From contig CAJULB010000004.1 in the NCBI GenBank assembly GCA_910587005.1, forward strand, positions 1-64,000: a stretch of 64,000 nucleotides of DNA, read 5' to 3'. The stretch is from an uncultured Christensenellaceae bacterium (GTDB taxonomy: Bacteria; Bacillota; Clostridia; Christensenellales; Borkfalkiaceae). The notes under the pieces were generated by a model, which made no database searches, had not been told where the DNA came from, and saw only the letters and a list, made by a program, of their open reading frames with translations. Position 1 is the stretch's first letter; the number at the start of each line of letters is the position of its first letter. This document shows positions 13,301 through 19,500 of this stretch, one piece after another. The translations under genes were made by a program, and so were the position numbers.

Positions 13301-16300
13301 AAGCGTAACCGGCGCTCCGCCGAACGTCACGGTTACAACAGGCTCGGGAGTAATCTCCGCGCCCGTATACGTTTGGTCTGCGACGCCCGCAACCGTTGCA
13401 GTACTGCCCGCTCCGTCTAATTCATAGGGGGTTATTTTATACTCGATTGTGCGCGTGCCCGTATAGTTGCCCGCGCCGGTAATTACCACCTCGATTGTGC
13501 CGACGTTAGTGAAGTCGGCGGCTTCCGCACCGTCCGAGGTTTGGTAAGTAACCGTATAGTCCGTTCCCGTAGCAAGCGTTGCGTTGCCCACTACAGTATC
13601 AGTAAGAGTAGGGCTTTCCTTCTGCGCGCCGTGGTTGTAGACTGTATCCGTTATGCCCGTAACGGTGATTGTCGCCTCGCTTATCGCTCTCGGGTCGATT
13701 GTGTAAAGTATCTGGAAGCTCCCCGTATAGTTGTTTGCGCCCGTGACTGTTAAAACCGCCGTTTTTACGCCCGCGTTGATATTGTTGTTATACGTGAACG
13801 AATAGTCCGCGCTTGTTATGCCTTTTCCGCCGTTCTGTCCCGTTACACTGTCCGTAAGTACAGGCTTAAATTCCTTAGAAGTACCGTCGTACGTGTACTG
13901 GGGCTGGGTGGCATAACCGCCGATTCCGTCTACTGCACCCGCGCCTGCGCCGAGACTTCTCGGGCTGATGCTGACTGTGCGCGTGAACGTCAGCTCAGCG
14001 TGGTTGTCTGCCGTGACCTTGATTTCATAGGTCGCGTTTTCCTTTACCTCGCACACCTCCGCAAGGTTTGCGTCCGTTATGCTTGTGAACTCCGTCCATG
14101 TGCCGGTGCCCAATCGCCAGTACCACCTAAGATTGTTGTCCGCACTGCCTACCGTAGTCGCTTTCATGCCCGTCAGTATCTTATGCTTCTTTCCGTCGTA
14201 CGTGCCCACATATGCCGCGGTTACCAGCGCGTCTAACGTGATTGTTGCCAGACCGATTGTATACGTTGCCGTGACCGTTTTCTTGTCAGACGCGCCGATT
14301 ATCTCGTAGTTTGACGCGTACTCAGCTTTTAATTCTGCCGTGGCTGTATGGGTGCCCTGATTGGTCTGCTCGCTGTACGTATACGTGAACATATCACCCG
14401 CGTCCGCGGGTACACCCGCCGTTGCCGTTGTCGTTACCGTCGTCACACGCGGACTGTGCTGTGTTCCGTCATATGTATACCCGCTTGCAGGTATATCCCA
14501 ACTGACCCCCGTGATAACCGCTTTGCTTATCGCCGAGCCCGCGGTCTGATTGCTGAGCGTGCTCGCGCTCAACTCGTAGTTTGTACCCCAGCTGTCGTTT
14601 AATGCTATATCCGTTACGTTATAAGTCGTTGTGCCCGCGTTCGCACTGGTCCACGCAAACGTGCCCGAAGCCGTGGGAGTCTCGCCGTTCACCGCGCCCG
14701 CAAGCGTTATACTGCCTGTTGCGGTCGTGTCTGCGTTATAAACCTTGTTGTTTATACTTGAACTCGGCGTTAGCGTTACTTTGCCGATTTTTACGCCCGT
14801 ATTGCTTTGATTGTTTAATGACGTTGCGCTGAGTTTATAGTTCGCTGTCCAACTGCTCCCGAGCGTGATATTGCTTACGTTATACGTTGTTGTGCCTGCC
14901 GTTGCAGAAGTCCACGCAAACGTGCCTGTCGCCGTGGGCTTCTCGCCGTTCACCGCGCCCGTAAGCGCAATACTGCCTGTGGCGGTCGTTCCACCGTCAT
15001 AAAGCTTGCCGACTACCGTCGGTACCGCCGTTAAAGTTGCTTTCTCGATTGTAAACTGCAGCTGCTTCGTGCCTGTAAAGTTGCCCTTGCCCGTTATCGT
15101 CACTTTACCGACGTTCGCGCCCGCGCTTATGTTGCCCGAATACGTGCCGACTGTATAATCTGTGTCCTTTACAAGCGTTGATTGCGCGCTCATTGCACTC
15201 GTCTTTAACTTTACCGTAGGCAACGGCGTTAACGCTACCCCCGAGTACGTTTGCGTCCCGAAACTATACGTAATTGCGCTGTTGGAAATCGACAAAGCAT
15301 TTATTTTATACTTCATCGTTGTGTTGGTGCTTGTAACCGTCGTGGGCGTCATTGACGTATCCGAAGTCGTAACAAGCACAAAGTTTTTCTGAAAATCGGG
15401 TTTCAAAGTCGCGGTAACGGTGTGTTCGCCAACGTTTGTACCCATATTAGTGTAGTTGAAGCCGTTCGTTTCGGTGGGCATGTTTATAGTAACGCTTGAA
15501 GGATAAATAACTTTAAGCGTAGGTCTTTGCGCAACGCCGTTGTATGTAAGCGTTGTGTTAGTCCAGCCGACGGTAATTTCCGCGCCGTTTATTTTGAACT
15601 GCGTAGAAACTTCATAGCCGTATTTTATCGAACTGCCGCTTCCGCTTATGCTTGTGCAATAGTTCGCCTGATAGTTTGTTGTTCCGTTATCCCCGCCCGA
15701 GCCGTTTTTAAGCGTGGCTTTCGCCGTGTACGTGCCCGAATCGGCATATTTATTTACAATGAACCAGCTCTCGCTCGTACCCGCAACGTTACAGCTTGTG
15801 GACTGTATTTCAGGCTGTTGTTCACCGCCCGTAAACGCCCTTGTAAGAGAGGAAGTTTTCCACGCAACCGAAATTTGCGCCTTTGTCATATATCCCGTTA
15901 CGGTAATCGCGCCCGTAGTGTTATCCGCCCAGACGTAGCCCGATTTAAGTGTAAATTTAACGCTGTATGTACCTACGCCAACGTTTGTTATCGAATATGT
16001 ACCGTTCTCTGGAGTGATGCCCGAAGTTGCGTTAGAAGCGGTCATACCCGAAGCGTCGTAACCGATTATAATCATTTGCGAAGTACCGTCATACTCCACC
16101 GTTCTGCCTACTGGTTTGGGTACGGGGATTGTGGTTGCGGTACCCGCGCTTATTACGGCTTCCTTGCTTGTGCCCGAGCCTGCGGAAGTTATGTTGTAAT
16201 ATTTTCCGCTTGCGTCTTTTGTATCGGAAAAGAAGCGCGCTTTTTCATAGTTAGCCGCCTGATGCGTCGAGGAAGAGCTTCCGAAGCCCGTTGTAAACGT

Positions 16301-18541
16301 ATAGGGCGCCGTATTAAATTCAGACATTGTAATGCCAACGCTTCCCGTAAAAAGTCCCGCTATCGTTACTTTTTTGTCTTGTGACAGATGTACATTATTT
16401 CTTGTACCGTCTGTAAGAGTATTGCCCAGAATCTGCGCGTTACCGCTTATATTTATTGCGGTTCCGTAATGCACCACTCCTCCGCCGAATCTTGTTGCTT
16501 TATTATTTGTAATTGTACCGCCCGTCATCGTAAATTGACTTGAACCGGCTTGCGTATACACTCCGCCGCCTTCTTCCGCTTCGTTGTCGCTTATGGTACC
16601 GCCTGACATCTGAAAATGACCGAGGTAAGCGCATACCGCTCCGCCTAATTTACCGACGTTATGGTGAATTTTTCCGCCCGTCATTATCGCTGTTGTGGTA
16701 TCGCGCACAAATAACGCGCCCGCATAATAACCGGGTATACTGTTGTAGGAAATTTCCCCTCCCGTCATAAGGAATGTACTTGTTTTATCAAGCCTTATAC
16801 CCGCGCCTGCCCAACTATTCCAATCACCACAAACGACTTCGTTACAGGTTATGTTTCCGCCCGATATGGTAAGCTTGCAGTCAGTGCCCCAAATACCTGC
16901 GCCTGCATGATTTTCTCCTGAAATGTATCCCCCCCTTATCTGTCCGTTGCCGCTGCCCGTATCCGTAATTTCCAACTCTGAGTTGTTTAAATATACAACT
17001 CTGCCATGTTTTCTGCAATCGTCTGTGGGGTTAGGTACTCTTGAAGCTTCAAGTTCACTGCTTACCTTTATATTGCGATTAATCATATGACCGTTTAAAT
17101 CGAGTATTATTTTTGCACTCGGCGGAACGCATAAAGCTCCGCGGTAAAACGGTGTAGTCGTTATATTAGCGTCTTCCTCAGCGGTGTCGAATTCACCGTT
17201 AAAAGAGGTATTTACAAGCTGACCGTCTACTTTAATATCATCCGCTACCCAATCACCTGCAAGCAAAAAACCTATCGGCGTGGTTGTCATTCCGCCGAGA
17301 GCATATCCCACAGCTTTACTCCAAGCCAATCTTCCGCCATAAATGCAAAAATCTTGCCCCGTTCTTAACGCGGTATTGTTTTTTATTGTTCCCGCAGAAT
17401 ATTTATAAGTAAAATTATCGTCGGAAACATATATACCGCCGCCGTATGTACCTGCTTTATTGCCCGAAATTTCGCCTCCGTTTACCTCCAAATTAGGCAA
17501 CTGATTAGCCTTGTCCGTCATAAGCGCAATACCGCCGCCATAGTATACCGCTTCATTATTGATAATTTTGGCGCTTCCGCTCATTTTAAGCGTTGAAGTA
17601 TCCGCAAACAGACAAACTCCACCGCCTTGACTTGCAATATTGCCGGAAATTTCGCCCCCTGTCATTTCTATAGTAACAAATTGACGGGCAAATATTCCTC
17701 CGCCGTAATAGGTGGGTATTTTGTTGTTTGTTATTTTGCCCCCGTACATATAGAAGTAGCAAGGCGTAGTATTTGAATTTCCCAATTCGCCGCCGCCAAG
17801 CCTTAAACCTGCGCCTGCAAGTCCGCCCTGCGATTCGTTTTCGGTTATATTTCCGTGCCTTAATGTAAATGTAGCAGGAGTACCGCTATTAGTGCCGCAT
17901 ACAAAAACGGCGCCTTGCGCAGTTGTGTAACCGCCTGTTATCAAACCGTTGTCCGTGCCCGTGCTGTCGTCTATTTCAAGTTTACTGCCGACAACTTTAA
18001 TGCAACCGCCGTTTGCCACGGGAGCAGGCACGCGATAACCCGTAGTAGTTTTAAGATTGCGGTTTATGCTGTGACCTTTAAGGTCTATTTTTATATTTTT
18101 ACCTTCGGGAACGTACAGCATTTTGTCAATGAAATAGCCTTCACCCTCGCCGAACGAAGTATTGACAACAGTACCGTTGGACGCGTCGATTTCGTCCGCG
18201 GCTATCCAGTCGTTGCCCAAAATTACGGTTATTTGCGTTGACGAGCTTGTGCTTGCGTCAATTGCCGCCTTCCAGCCCGCCGCCATATCCGCGCACGTTC
18301 CGCTTATTGTAATTTTACCGCCGGAAACGATTGTATTCGCGCGTTCGGAAGGCGTCCAGTCAATGGGAACGGTGTTTTCCGCACTTGCCGAAATTGTTTT
18401 TTGTGAATTATTTTCACTTGTATTTTTTGCGCCGAAAATATTACAGAACGCAAAAGTTGCACAGCACAAAAGTACTGCACATAATGCAAAAAGACTGCAA
18501 AGGTACAATTTGCCCTTTGCCTTAAAGAACTTCCCAAACAT
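1391..18541 (-). CDS. Giant MBG-repeat surface protein with beta-helix N-terminus and C-terminal membrane anchor
   Basis: One uninterrupted gene of 5716 codons, over a quarter of the window. Residues 1-40 form a signal peptide (basic start, then a Cys/Leu/Ala-rich core). About 57-400 and 410-780 are two related modules of glycine-rich GGxI-type rungs (for example MTGGEISGN), typical of pectin-lyase-like right-handed beta helices. From about 800 to 5500 runs a long array of MBG-type beta domains, recognisable by YDGxxH, VNAGxYTVT and ATLTIxKA followed by YG. A longer super-repeat is marked by variants of IVWDNxPLYYNG and is repeated seven times. A hydrophobic segment at about 5668-5691, followed by RKRK and an acidic 20-residue tail, anchors the C-terminus in the membrane; no LPXTG sortase signal is seen. 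The role is probably adhesion or a cell-surface stalk; this is inference from architecture. The start has GGTAGG about 8 bases upstream. The gene sits downstream of a candidate invertible promoter. Confidence 0.93.
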   Translation of the reverse strand: MFGKFFKAKGKLYLCSLFALCAVLLCCATFAFCNIFGAKNTSENNSQKTISASAENTVPIDWTPSERANTIVSGGKITISGTCADMAAGWKAAIDASTSSSTQITVILGNDWIAADEIDASNGTVVNTSFGEGEGYFIDKMLYVPEGKNIKIDLKGHSINRNLKTTTGYRVPAPVANGGCIKVVGSKLEIDDSTGTDNGLITGGYTTAQGAVFVCGTNSGTPATFTLRHGNITENESQGGLAGAGLRLGGGELGNSNTTPCYFYMYGGKITNNKIPTYYGGGIFARQFVTIEMTGGEISGNIASQGGGVCLFADTSTLKMSGSAKIINNEAVYYGGGIALMTDKANQLPNLEVNGGEISGNKAGTYGGGIYVSDDNFTYKYSAGTIKNNTALRTGQDFCIYGGRLAWSKAVGYALGGMTTTPIGFLLAGDWVADDIKVDGQLVNTSFNGEFDTAEEDANITTTPFYRGALCVPPSAKIILDLNGHMINRNIKVSSELEASRVPNPTDDCRKHGRVVYLNNSELEITDTGSGNGQIRGGYISGENHAGAGIWGTDCKLTISGGNITCNEVVCGDWNSWAGAGIRLDKTSTFLMTGGEISYNSIPGYYAGALFVRDTTTAIMTGGKIHHNVGKLGGAVCAYLGHFQMSGGTISDNEAEEGGGVYTQAGSSQFTMTGGTITNNKATRFGGGVVHYGTAINISGNAQILGNTLTDGTRNNVHLSQDKKVTIAGLFTGSVGITMSEFNTAPYTFTTGFGSSSSTHQAANYEKARFFSDTKDASGKYYNITSAGSGTSKEAVISAGTATTIPVPKPVGRTVEYDGTSQMIIIGYDASGMTASNATSGITPENGTYSITNVGVGTYSVKFTLKSGYVWADNTTGAITVTGYMTKAQISVAWKTSSLTRAFTGGEQQPEIQSTSCNVAGTSESWFIVNKYADSGTYTAKATLKNGSGGDNGTTNYQANYCTSISGSGSSIKYGYEVSTQFKINGAEITVGWTNTTLTYNGVAQRPTLKVIYPSSVTINMPTETNGFNYTNMGTNVGEHTVTATLKPDFQKNFVLVTTSDTSMTPTTVTSTNTTMKYKINALSISNSAITYSFGTQTYSGVALTPLPTVKLKTSAMSAQSTLVKDTDYTVGTYSGNISAGANVGKVTITGKGNFTGTKQLQFTIEKATLTAVPTVVGKLYDGGTTATGSIALTGAVNGEKPTATGTFAWTSATAGTTTYNVSNITLGSSWTANYKLSATSLNNQSNTGVKIGKVTLTPSSSINNKVYNADTTATGSITLAGAVNGETPTASGTFAWTSANAGTTTYNVTDIALNDSWGTNYELSASTLSNQTAGSAISKAVITGVSWDIPASGYTYDGTQHSPRVTTVTTTATAGVPADAGDMFTYTYSEQTNQGTHTATAELKAEYASNYEIIGASDKKTVTATYTIGLATITLDALVTAAYVGTYDGKKHKILTGMKATTVGSADNNLRWYWRLGTGTWTEFTSITDANLAEVCEVKENATYEIKVTADNHAELTFTRTVSISPRSLGAGAGAVDGIGGYATQPQYTYDGTSKEFKPVLTDSVTGQNGGKGITSADYSFTYNNNINAGVKTAVLTVTGANNYTGSFQILYTIDPRAISEATITVTGITDTVYNHGAQKESPTLTDTVVGNATLATGTDYTVTYQTSDGAEAADFTNVGTIEVVITGAGNYTGTRTIEYKITPYELDGAGSTATVAGVADQTYTGAEITPEPVVTVTFGGAPVTLVKGADAQYAYTNNRNAGTATITITGAGNYSGSITQTFKITPKEITAISGITADNKVYDGTLTYENAVKDDTGADAAGIDYSSAVIAGNADGANLTVSAATGEFSDKNAGVRTVTVTVTALGGSASGNYTLASGGVKVIIENVEITAREIVIGWGELEHVYDGKDYKPTAEVQNLVEGDVVTLVTQLKGASSAIAPGPYTVEISVANSTIPANYKLPAVTEILFNITTEGITARVNTDSLTAVYTGRAQAPVIERLNLADQSWSAVPETTEGGAKNYELTFTGINGAQLVDGKAVNAGEYKVTVKLSPNYSWSDVQPGDTREYTFKISPATLTGITLTGKTETYSGVNYELEADWSGVKINGEHLGSQPEGVTVTYLYNGAASGGVAVAGVHTVAAQFTVNGNYNAIPDLQATLTILKAEYALDGADYNLRFEPSQKTVAYDGQKHTHTLSGTFPAGVTVVYAYISDGVNYGSDGVTDVGEYTVRATFGFASASDADNYKLTYGGLEISYLEGGITVGKQQADISGAVMESATVEYDGNVHRLQVTGTSVGVTGVTYEYYNASGASVGADGVRNAGEYTVVAHFTVDGNYAPVSDKRATLTIEKAQLTVSADAKTIVYGDDPSTAEYTLTYTGLAAVDSASSLGEAVIRVNGGKYSIYGDAGVYEEAIEVSGLASANYEITYKYGTLTVKPRTVTVNWYNDATRGSQDLTYIYEENTVHTPYADVTNAVHGDVLVVKVKGGASVAGMNYLAEAEGVYILVNGETRPALNYVLPVNGLCTQFDVLPKPPKSGKIIWDNAPLYYNGMEQAPKAYYYADENDNTPTELTVTVNKRAVAVGEYVATVSLGGNDTLEGELSRNYKILARKVYIEIPDMSAMLGAADVSKAEWRYVSGSQEFVSGEQYSITFSTDNISVAGRYAIRGEFTSNNAGNYEVIFTGSWTSDDAYDGKCGTLTVTEGVYDMSNVTYTGLEATYDGASHAIAISGLPVGVTAEAEYVLNGWSLGIIGQNGFAGAVNAGDYEVIIRFTGSAAGYARIPDAVKSLKIKKASLIVKAGDTEIEYGAAAETNGVTYSIAGAERELGGTLTLTADYTQYGAAGKYRITASGLTSVNYEISYVPGTLTVKPRTVAVTWYTDSSATTLYNPSKAYDYDGAVHQPYAVASGMLRGEQLTLTVETDGGAKSEAGLNYTARITALSSGNYTVAEADASVKFSIIEKNVVIWDNSELIYDGEAKQPSAWYYDDAGAHGLTDTELLDSAGNVITSAVNAGDYTIRLKSVPDGVTGGRSIGFKILPKQLTLGIGTGELVYGAVSGNLSSLLEQLKNTLNGADGFAVKDGIPVKLIANISDTSAVGVYAVTGESADANGNYALTFTAGSIEIVKADIDESAIAFAGGTMQSVAYDGKAHGLTLETEQIAGVTRVDYRYYKNGAPVSASSVIDAGEYTVEAVFTVDGNHNAVVNTYTATLTITAKTNADITLENGRAVYNGAEHSLYASGDMTGVTRVTYTYNGASVSGVTEAGTYTVVAHFEVAANYTPIADKSATLTIEKARLTVTASNGATVYGTAAEAAGYGYTVTGLAVTDSAEAVLGTLNYSYNYTVGDSVGGYTISVTGAASSDNYTITYKSGKLTVTPRTLTAEDIEWLDKRNGSSLPASGRFSYVYASGEYRCPYAQSKIAGLEFTVTGGAINAGYGYEAEISGITGALSGNYKLPATGLKVSYDIVPQPLNGNIVWDDTPLYYNGEKQLPKVWYYDENGTRYEFEEVTVNADSVNAGRYTARVSVADINYTLTGETEHTYEILPREVYIEIGDMQAEYGAVPSASAVSYKFINNSGFVAGEEYTVTFTFGTVTGVGEYAISGAFTSANAGNYKVVFSGSYASADASTGTKGTLKVVKAEYDMSKVTFAGTEAVYNGVAHKLTVNGLPEGVTAYCEYVKDGFVYPDGAVNAGKYTVTITFTGDENHEAVAGMTATLTVNKASLTIKANDSVIIYGESARSNGVTYTGFMGADNETKAGVLTGGLEYSYDYTQGGNAGKYTITPYGYGSANYDITYKTGTLTVTPKTITVTWYDDETLGSQTFVYPNDGKYYAPYAVAGGLVNGDRVELTVDGAKNAQGFNYVATAVLNNGNYALPTDGSATQKFTITPRAGSIVWDNTPLYYNGLSQTPKAYYFDAQGAPHEITGVSVYNAPEAVNAGSYTATVVFDGEARYCPFEILPLEIYIEIGSPSSSVPYGVAPVLDQSLWGYAPGSAEFVTGSPVRLETTAKAGSAVGVYAITGVCTDNNYKVTFVEGVLKISKTTIDISGVDYGQLTVAYDGSEHRLNITNLPAGIASAVCTYEKGGISYGANGVRDAGEYSVTVRFTVTDASNYNAVGDITVTFTVTALTPDITGIVFGGETKTVTYNGTAQSILATGSADGITGVTYTYYEADGATQVLGNKAVDAGEYKVKAEFTFGANYDGSGISAQWATLKIEKAALTVTADNASVTYGDAVDTGLLTYTVTGLSAMDSAEAVIGSAVISVPDYSVSDNAGEYLNAVAVSGNATHKNYTVTYNRGALTVTPREIKVISWQKSKTDASAVLEYEYDGTEHIPYAVAGNTANGDGIELKVEVAKASAGTDYLATVTAVMNADGTVNANYTLAADAGERQTAFTVSYATDVPYEIIWNYSAQYYDNTAKKPSAEYYDSVTSAYVGVNPANIEIYSLDGATKMQAIHAGKYIARVTLNDGNTYTNTETEFEVLRRKVYITVGDAESTYGVAHDLSAVGWTYAVNNADNKFLAGDRYTITLGTTATIYSDTGKYPVKAEYAGSADYDVTFTGGSFATSDEHNGEWGTLTVNKAVYDMSRVTIDGLTAEYSGAAHTVEAKNLPFGVTANYSYSRGGWSYADGAVNAGEYTVTVTFAGNSNYEPIADMTATLTITKARLTVTANAHSIVYGGAPEAGGVSYAGFKGADNENKAGVLGGALSYEYGYTLGGNAGGYPITPKGLTADNYEITYVSGILTVEKRTVTVNWFNDERMNSMTLKYPCDGNTYLPYAEAGNVIAGDSVALTVTGAQSAAGIGYIAKVTSVSNANYKLPADGSSETAFDIIPDAYIIVWESAPFVYDNKPHAPKAYYFTANGERVELNVTVKAKPGDYTSSAGLAIYAGEYTAVASLAGGNVTLTGEWEHKFTIEKRKVTVVINDASGAYGGDVKFNGWHYGEDSAEFVSGAPVYLTSEANKASKVGTYAITGVYAGTDDSYDVTFVNGTYTVTKAVVTAPEINGKVYTGGLLKADVTDTAAYRVYQNDGGVNVGYYKVILELLDYENYKWQADGVDLRSANYTVMFEVIKAENSFTAEFAVREIKAGQTIDIVQPTAEFGNAVVEYYKDAACTGEKVDTSNGKWNEVEGTYYAKVTVAGTDNYGGLERIYTFTVTGKLELDVYWGELTHEYDGTSWAPKAYVRLDGREIELVVSGAQTNADVYNASVTLTAKDGTDLSKYAFSGGSETAVRFAITPKEITVRIQDMHSVYGDAVQDVNLWNFNNCVIEGGLVGADNRVSLNLNFYCSFGSDEFAKAGRYAIYGSCGNKNYNVTFVGTDGSAAGTYTVEEAEIRVLKNGTTWFDEQGVIDGYQSEFIVLGATNPDGTYKYLNIKGGQTAKITYSTFTDKYKAEVHDGMTEAQVMMMFADGGTETKPVINRGGSWVVYYRIEADNHTAKYGIWKVLIEDPDDFVIITFTRPYKVQYGDVVFGRNILPELVEQGCFELSGKVVPDIKALLNVAEAYAYEDVQNEVNAGTGVDKYAIRLNFNETGLLLYGDKNFKYSNSNEPGSDTNLDKFEVTRRNVTVNWANTTLTANGEVQLPDITITGFVGGQSVTLTDFTVGVPQRFELDNGDIINVTVLHTDGDSTMTNGSYTLKVVIDNANYLLNADSKLITLNPAEPDKPTGVKLPTWAIIAIAAGGALLLVILIIVIVASRKRKTVIIAAGDNDGFSDDYYDN

Positions 18542-18605
18542 AATTTAACCTACCACTGAAAAATTTTTGTTCTTATTTATTTAGTTGTAAAGCTTTGTTG
18601 AAACC

Positions 18606-18768
18606 TGTCATGCTGACGCTTGCGGAAGCATCTGATTGGGGTTTACAACGCACGTTAAACTGATTTTTTGCTGTGCGCATAAAACAATCAGATTCTGACG
18701 CGATTGACGCTATGCGTAACAATCGCTATTCCGTCGCTACGCTCCTTACGCTGACGCTCAGAATGACA
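18606..18768. repeat. Dispersed intergenic repeat, imperfect inverted pair
   Basis: The unit resembling GTCAxxCTGA...GAAxxATCTGATTG occurs at 18606-18641 and in inverse orientation at 18685-18768. Related units occur at 19144-19219 and, more diverged, at 44835-44947. This is intergenic and lies in what would be the 5' leader of the giant gene; no coding potential is evident. Confidence 0.6.
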
Positions 18769-18793
18769 CATAAACACATTCAACATCGGCGTA

Positions 18794-18853
18794 AAACCGC
18801 TTTGCAGACTACCACATCATTACAATTTTTTGAAAAAATCGCACAAAGCGGTT
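18794..18853. repeat. 11-bp inverted repeat in the leader of the giant gene
   Basis: AAACCGCTTTG (18794-18804) is repeated exactly in inverse orientation at 18843-18853, enclosing a smaller TTTTTTGAAAAAA dyad. It could form a hairpin in the leader RNA of the giant gene. No function is assigned. Confidence 0.5.
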
Positions 18854-18860
18854 TCGCCGT

Positions 18861-18891
18861 TAGTTCGCCTATTAATATGATAGGCGAACTA
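18861..18891. repeat. Candidate recombination site, left copy (IRL)
   Basis: A dyad with 10-bp arms GTTCGCCTAT and ATAGGCGAAC (12 bp including flanking TA) around the 7-bp spacer TAATATG. Arms of about this size around a 6-8 bp asymmetric spacer are the usual core-site architecture for tyrosine recombinases. The whole 27-bp core recurs exactly in inverse orientation at 19041-19067. Confidence 0.75.
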
Positions 18892-19067
18892 ATTTTTGGT
18901 ATAAATGTATAAATGACAAAATTCACACACGAAATTGCACGAAAATTACATAAAAATGGTGTATTTCCAACAATTAACAAAAAAATTTGCTAAAAAAACT
19001 TGACACTTTAACATTACGGGGGTAAAATGACATTACAAAAGTTCGCCTATCATATTAATAGGCGAAC
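18863..19067. promoter_or_regulatory. Candidate invertible promoter (phase-variation switch) for the giant surface protein
   Basis: A 205-bp segment bounded by two exact 27-bp inverted sites, holding a strong rightward promoter (19000-19028) and no gene. Upstream of the giant leftward gene (start at 18541) and 434 bp from a tyrosine recombinase gene. In the orientation given, the promoter points away from the giant gene and runs straight into the right site, which with its flanking T-run makes a terminator. Exchange within the spacers would flip the promoter toward the giant gene. I see no good leftward promoter inside the segment in this orientation, which suggests an OFF state. Function is inferred; geometry is read directly. 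Confidence 0.7.
19000..19028 (+). promoter_or_regulatory. Strong sigma-A promoter inside the invertible segment
   Basis: TTGACA (19000-19005), 17-bp spacer, TAAAAT (19023-19028). The predicted start near 19035 lies only a few bases before the right recombination site. No gene follows on the plus strand until 20832, so the promoter has no obvious client in this orientation. Confidence 0.8.
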
Positions 19068-19072
19068 CTTTT
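19037..19072 (+). terminator. Right recombination site (IRR), doubling as an intrinsic terminator
   Basis: 10-bp arms GTTCGCCTAT and ATAGGCGAAC around spacer CATATTA, the exact reverse complement of the left site core. It is preceded by AAAA and followed by CTTTTT and further T-runs, so a plus-strand transcript from the promoter at 19000-19028 would meet a terminator within about 35 bases. Confidence 0.7.
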
Positions 19073-19143
19073 TGCATTTTTTACCGTTCAACTTTTTGTT
19101 AGTTATTAACAATAATTTACAATCATTCTGAGCGTATTTATAT

Positions 19144-19219
19144 GTCATTCTGAACGCAGTGAAGAATCTGATTGTCTTTTCTTTCTGTCATTCTGAACGC
19201 AGTGAAGAATCTGATTGTC
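19144..19219 (+). repeat. Tandem direct repeat, 33-bp unit twice
   Basis: The same 33-bp sequence, starting GTCATTCTGAACGCAGTGAA, occurs at 19144-19176 and 19187-19219 with 10 bases between. It belongs to the dispersed repeat type also seen at 18606-18768. Confidence 0.85.
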
Positions 19220-19224
19220 CTATG

Positions 19225-19413
19225 CGCACCCCACCCCCTTGTATTCCCCCGCCCAAGCGGGGGATATTTTTTACCGTTATATTACCCCCTGCCCTTGGCT
19301 GAAAATTGTCCTAACCACACCCCCTGCCATTGGCGGGGGGATTTAGGGAGGTGGCAAAAACTATTTAACTCAAATTTAAGCCCCCGCCGCGGACTTTCAG
19401 TCCGCGGCGGGGG
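19225..19413. repeat. Cluster of GC-rich hairpins (dispersed repeat-like)
   Basis: Three hairpins with C-run / G-run stems: 19245-19264 (followed by TATTTTTT), 19320-19339, and a perfect 15-bp stem 19381-19395 with 19399-19413. No coding potential. The pattern resembles intergenic repeat debris; the first may also stop rightward transcripts. Confidence 0.55.
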
Positions 19414-19452
19414 GAATTATTCTTCGCACAAAAAAGCACTAATTTTCAATAC

Positions 19453-19483
19453 AACAAAAAAGCGAAGCCGTACGGCTCCGCTT
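19453..19483 (-). terminator. Terminator of the tyrosine recombinase gene
   Basis: On the minus strand an 11-bp stem (19473-19483 with 19460-19470, one G-U pair) is followed by a T-run from 19460 downwards. It lies about 18 bases after the recombinase stop. Confidence 0.7.
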
Positions 19484-19500
19484 AAACATACAGTTAATAA

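Noticed and set aside
1425..18548. Many open frames on the plus strand inside the giant gene, some over 280 codons
   Set aside because: They are antisense to a continuous repeat-built gene. Their products are Arg/Tyr/Val-rich and low in complexity, repeat with the MBG units, and have no ribosome binding sites.
18673..18912. 79-codon plus-strand frame upstream of the giant gene
   Set aside because: It runs through dispersed repeats and the left recombination site, and lacks a ribosome binding site.
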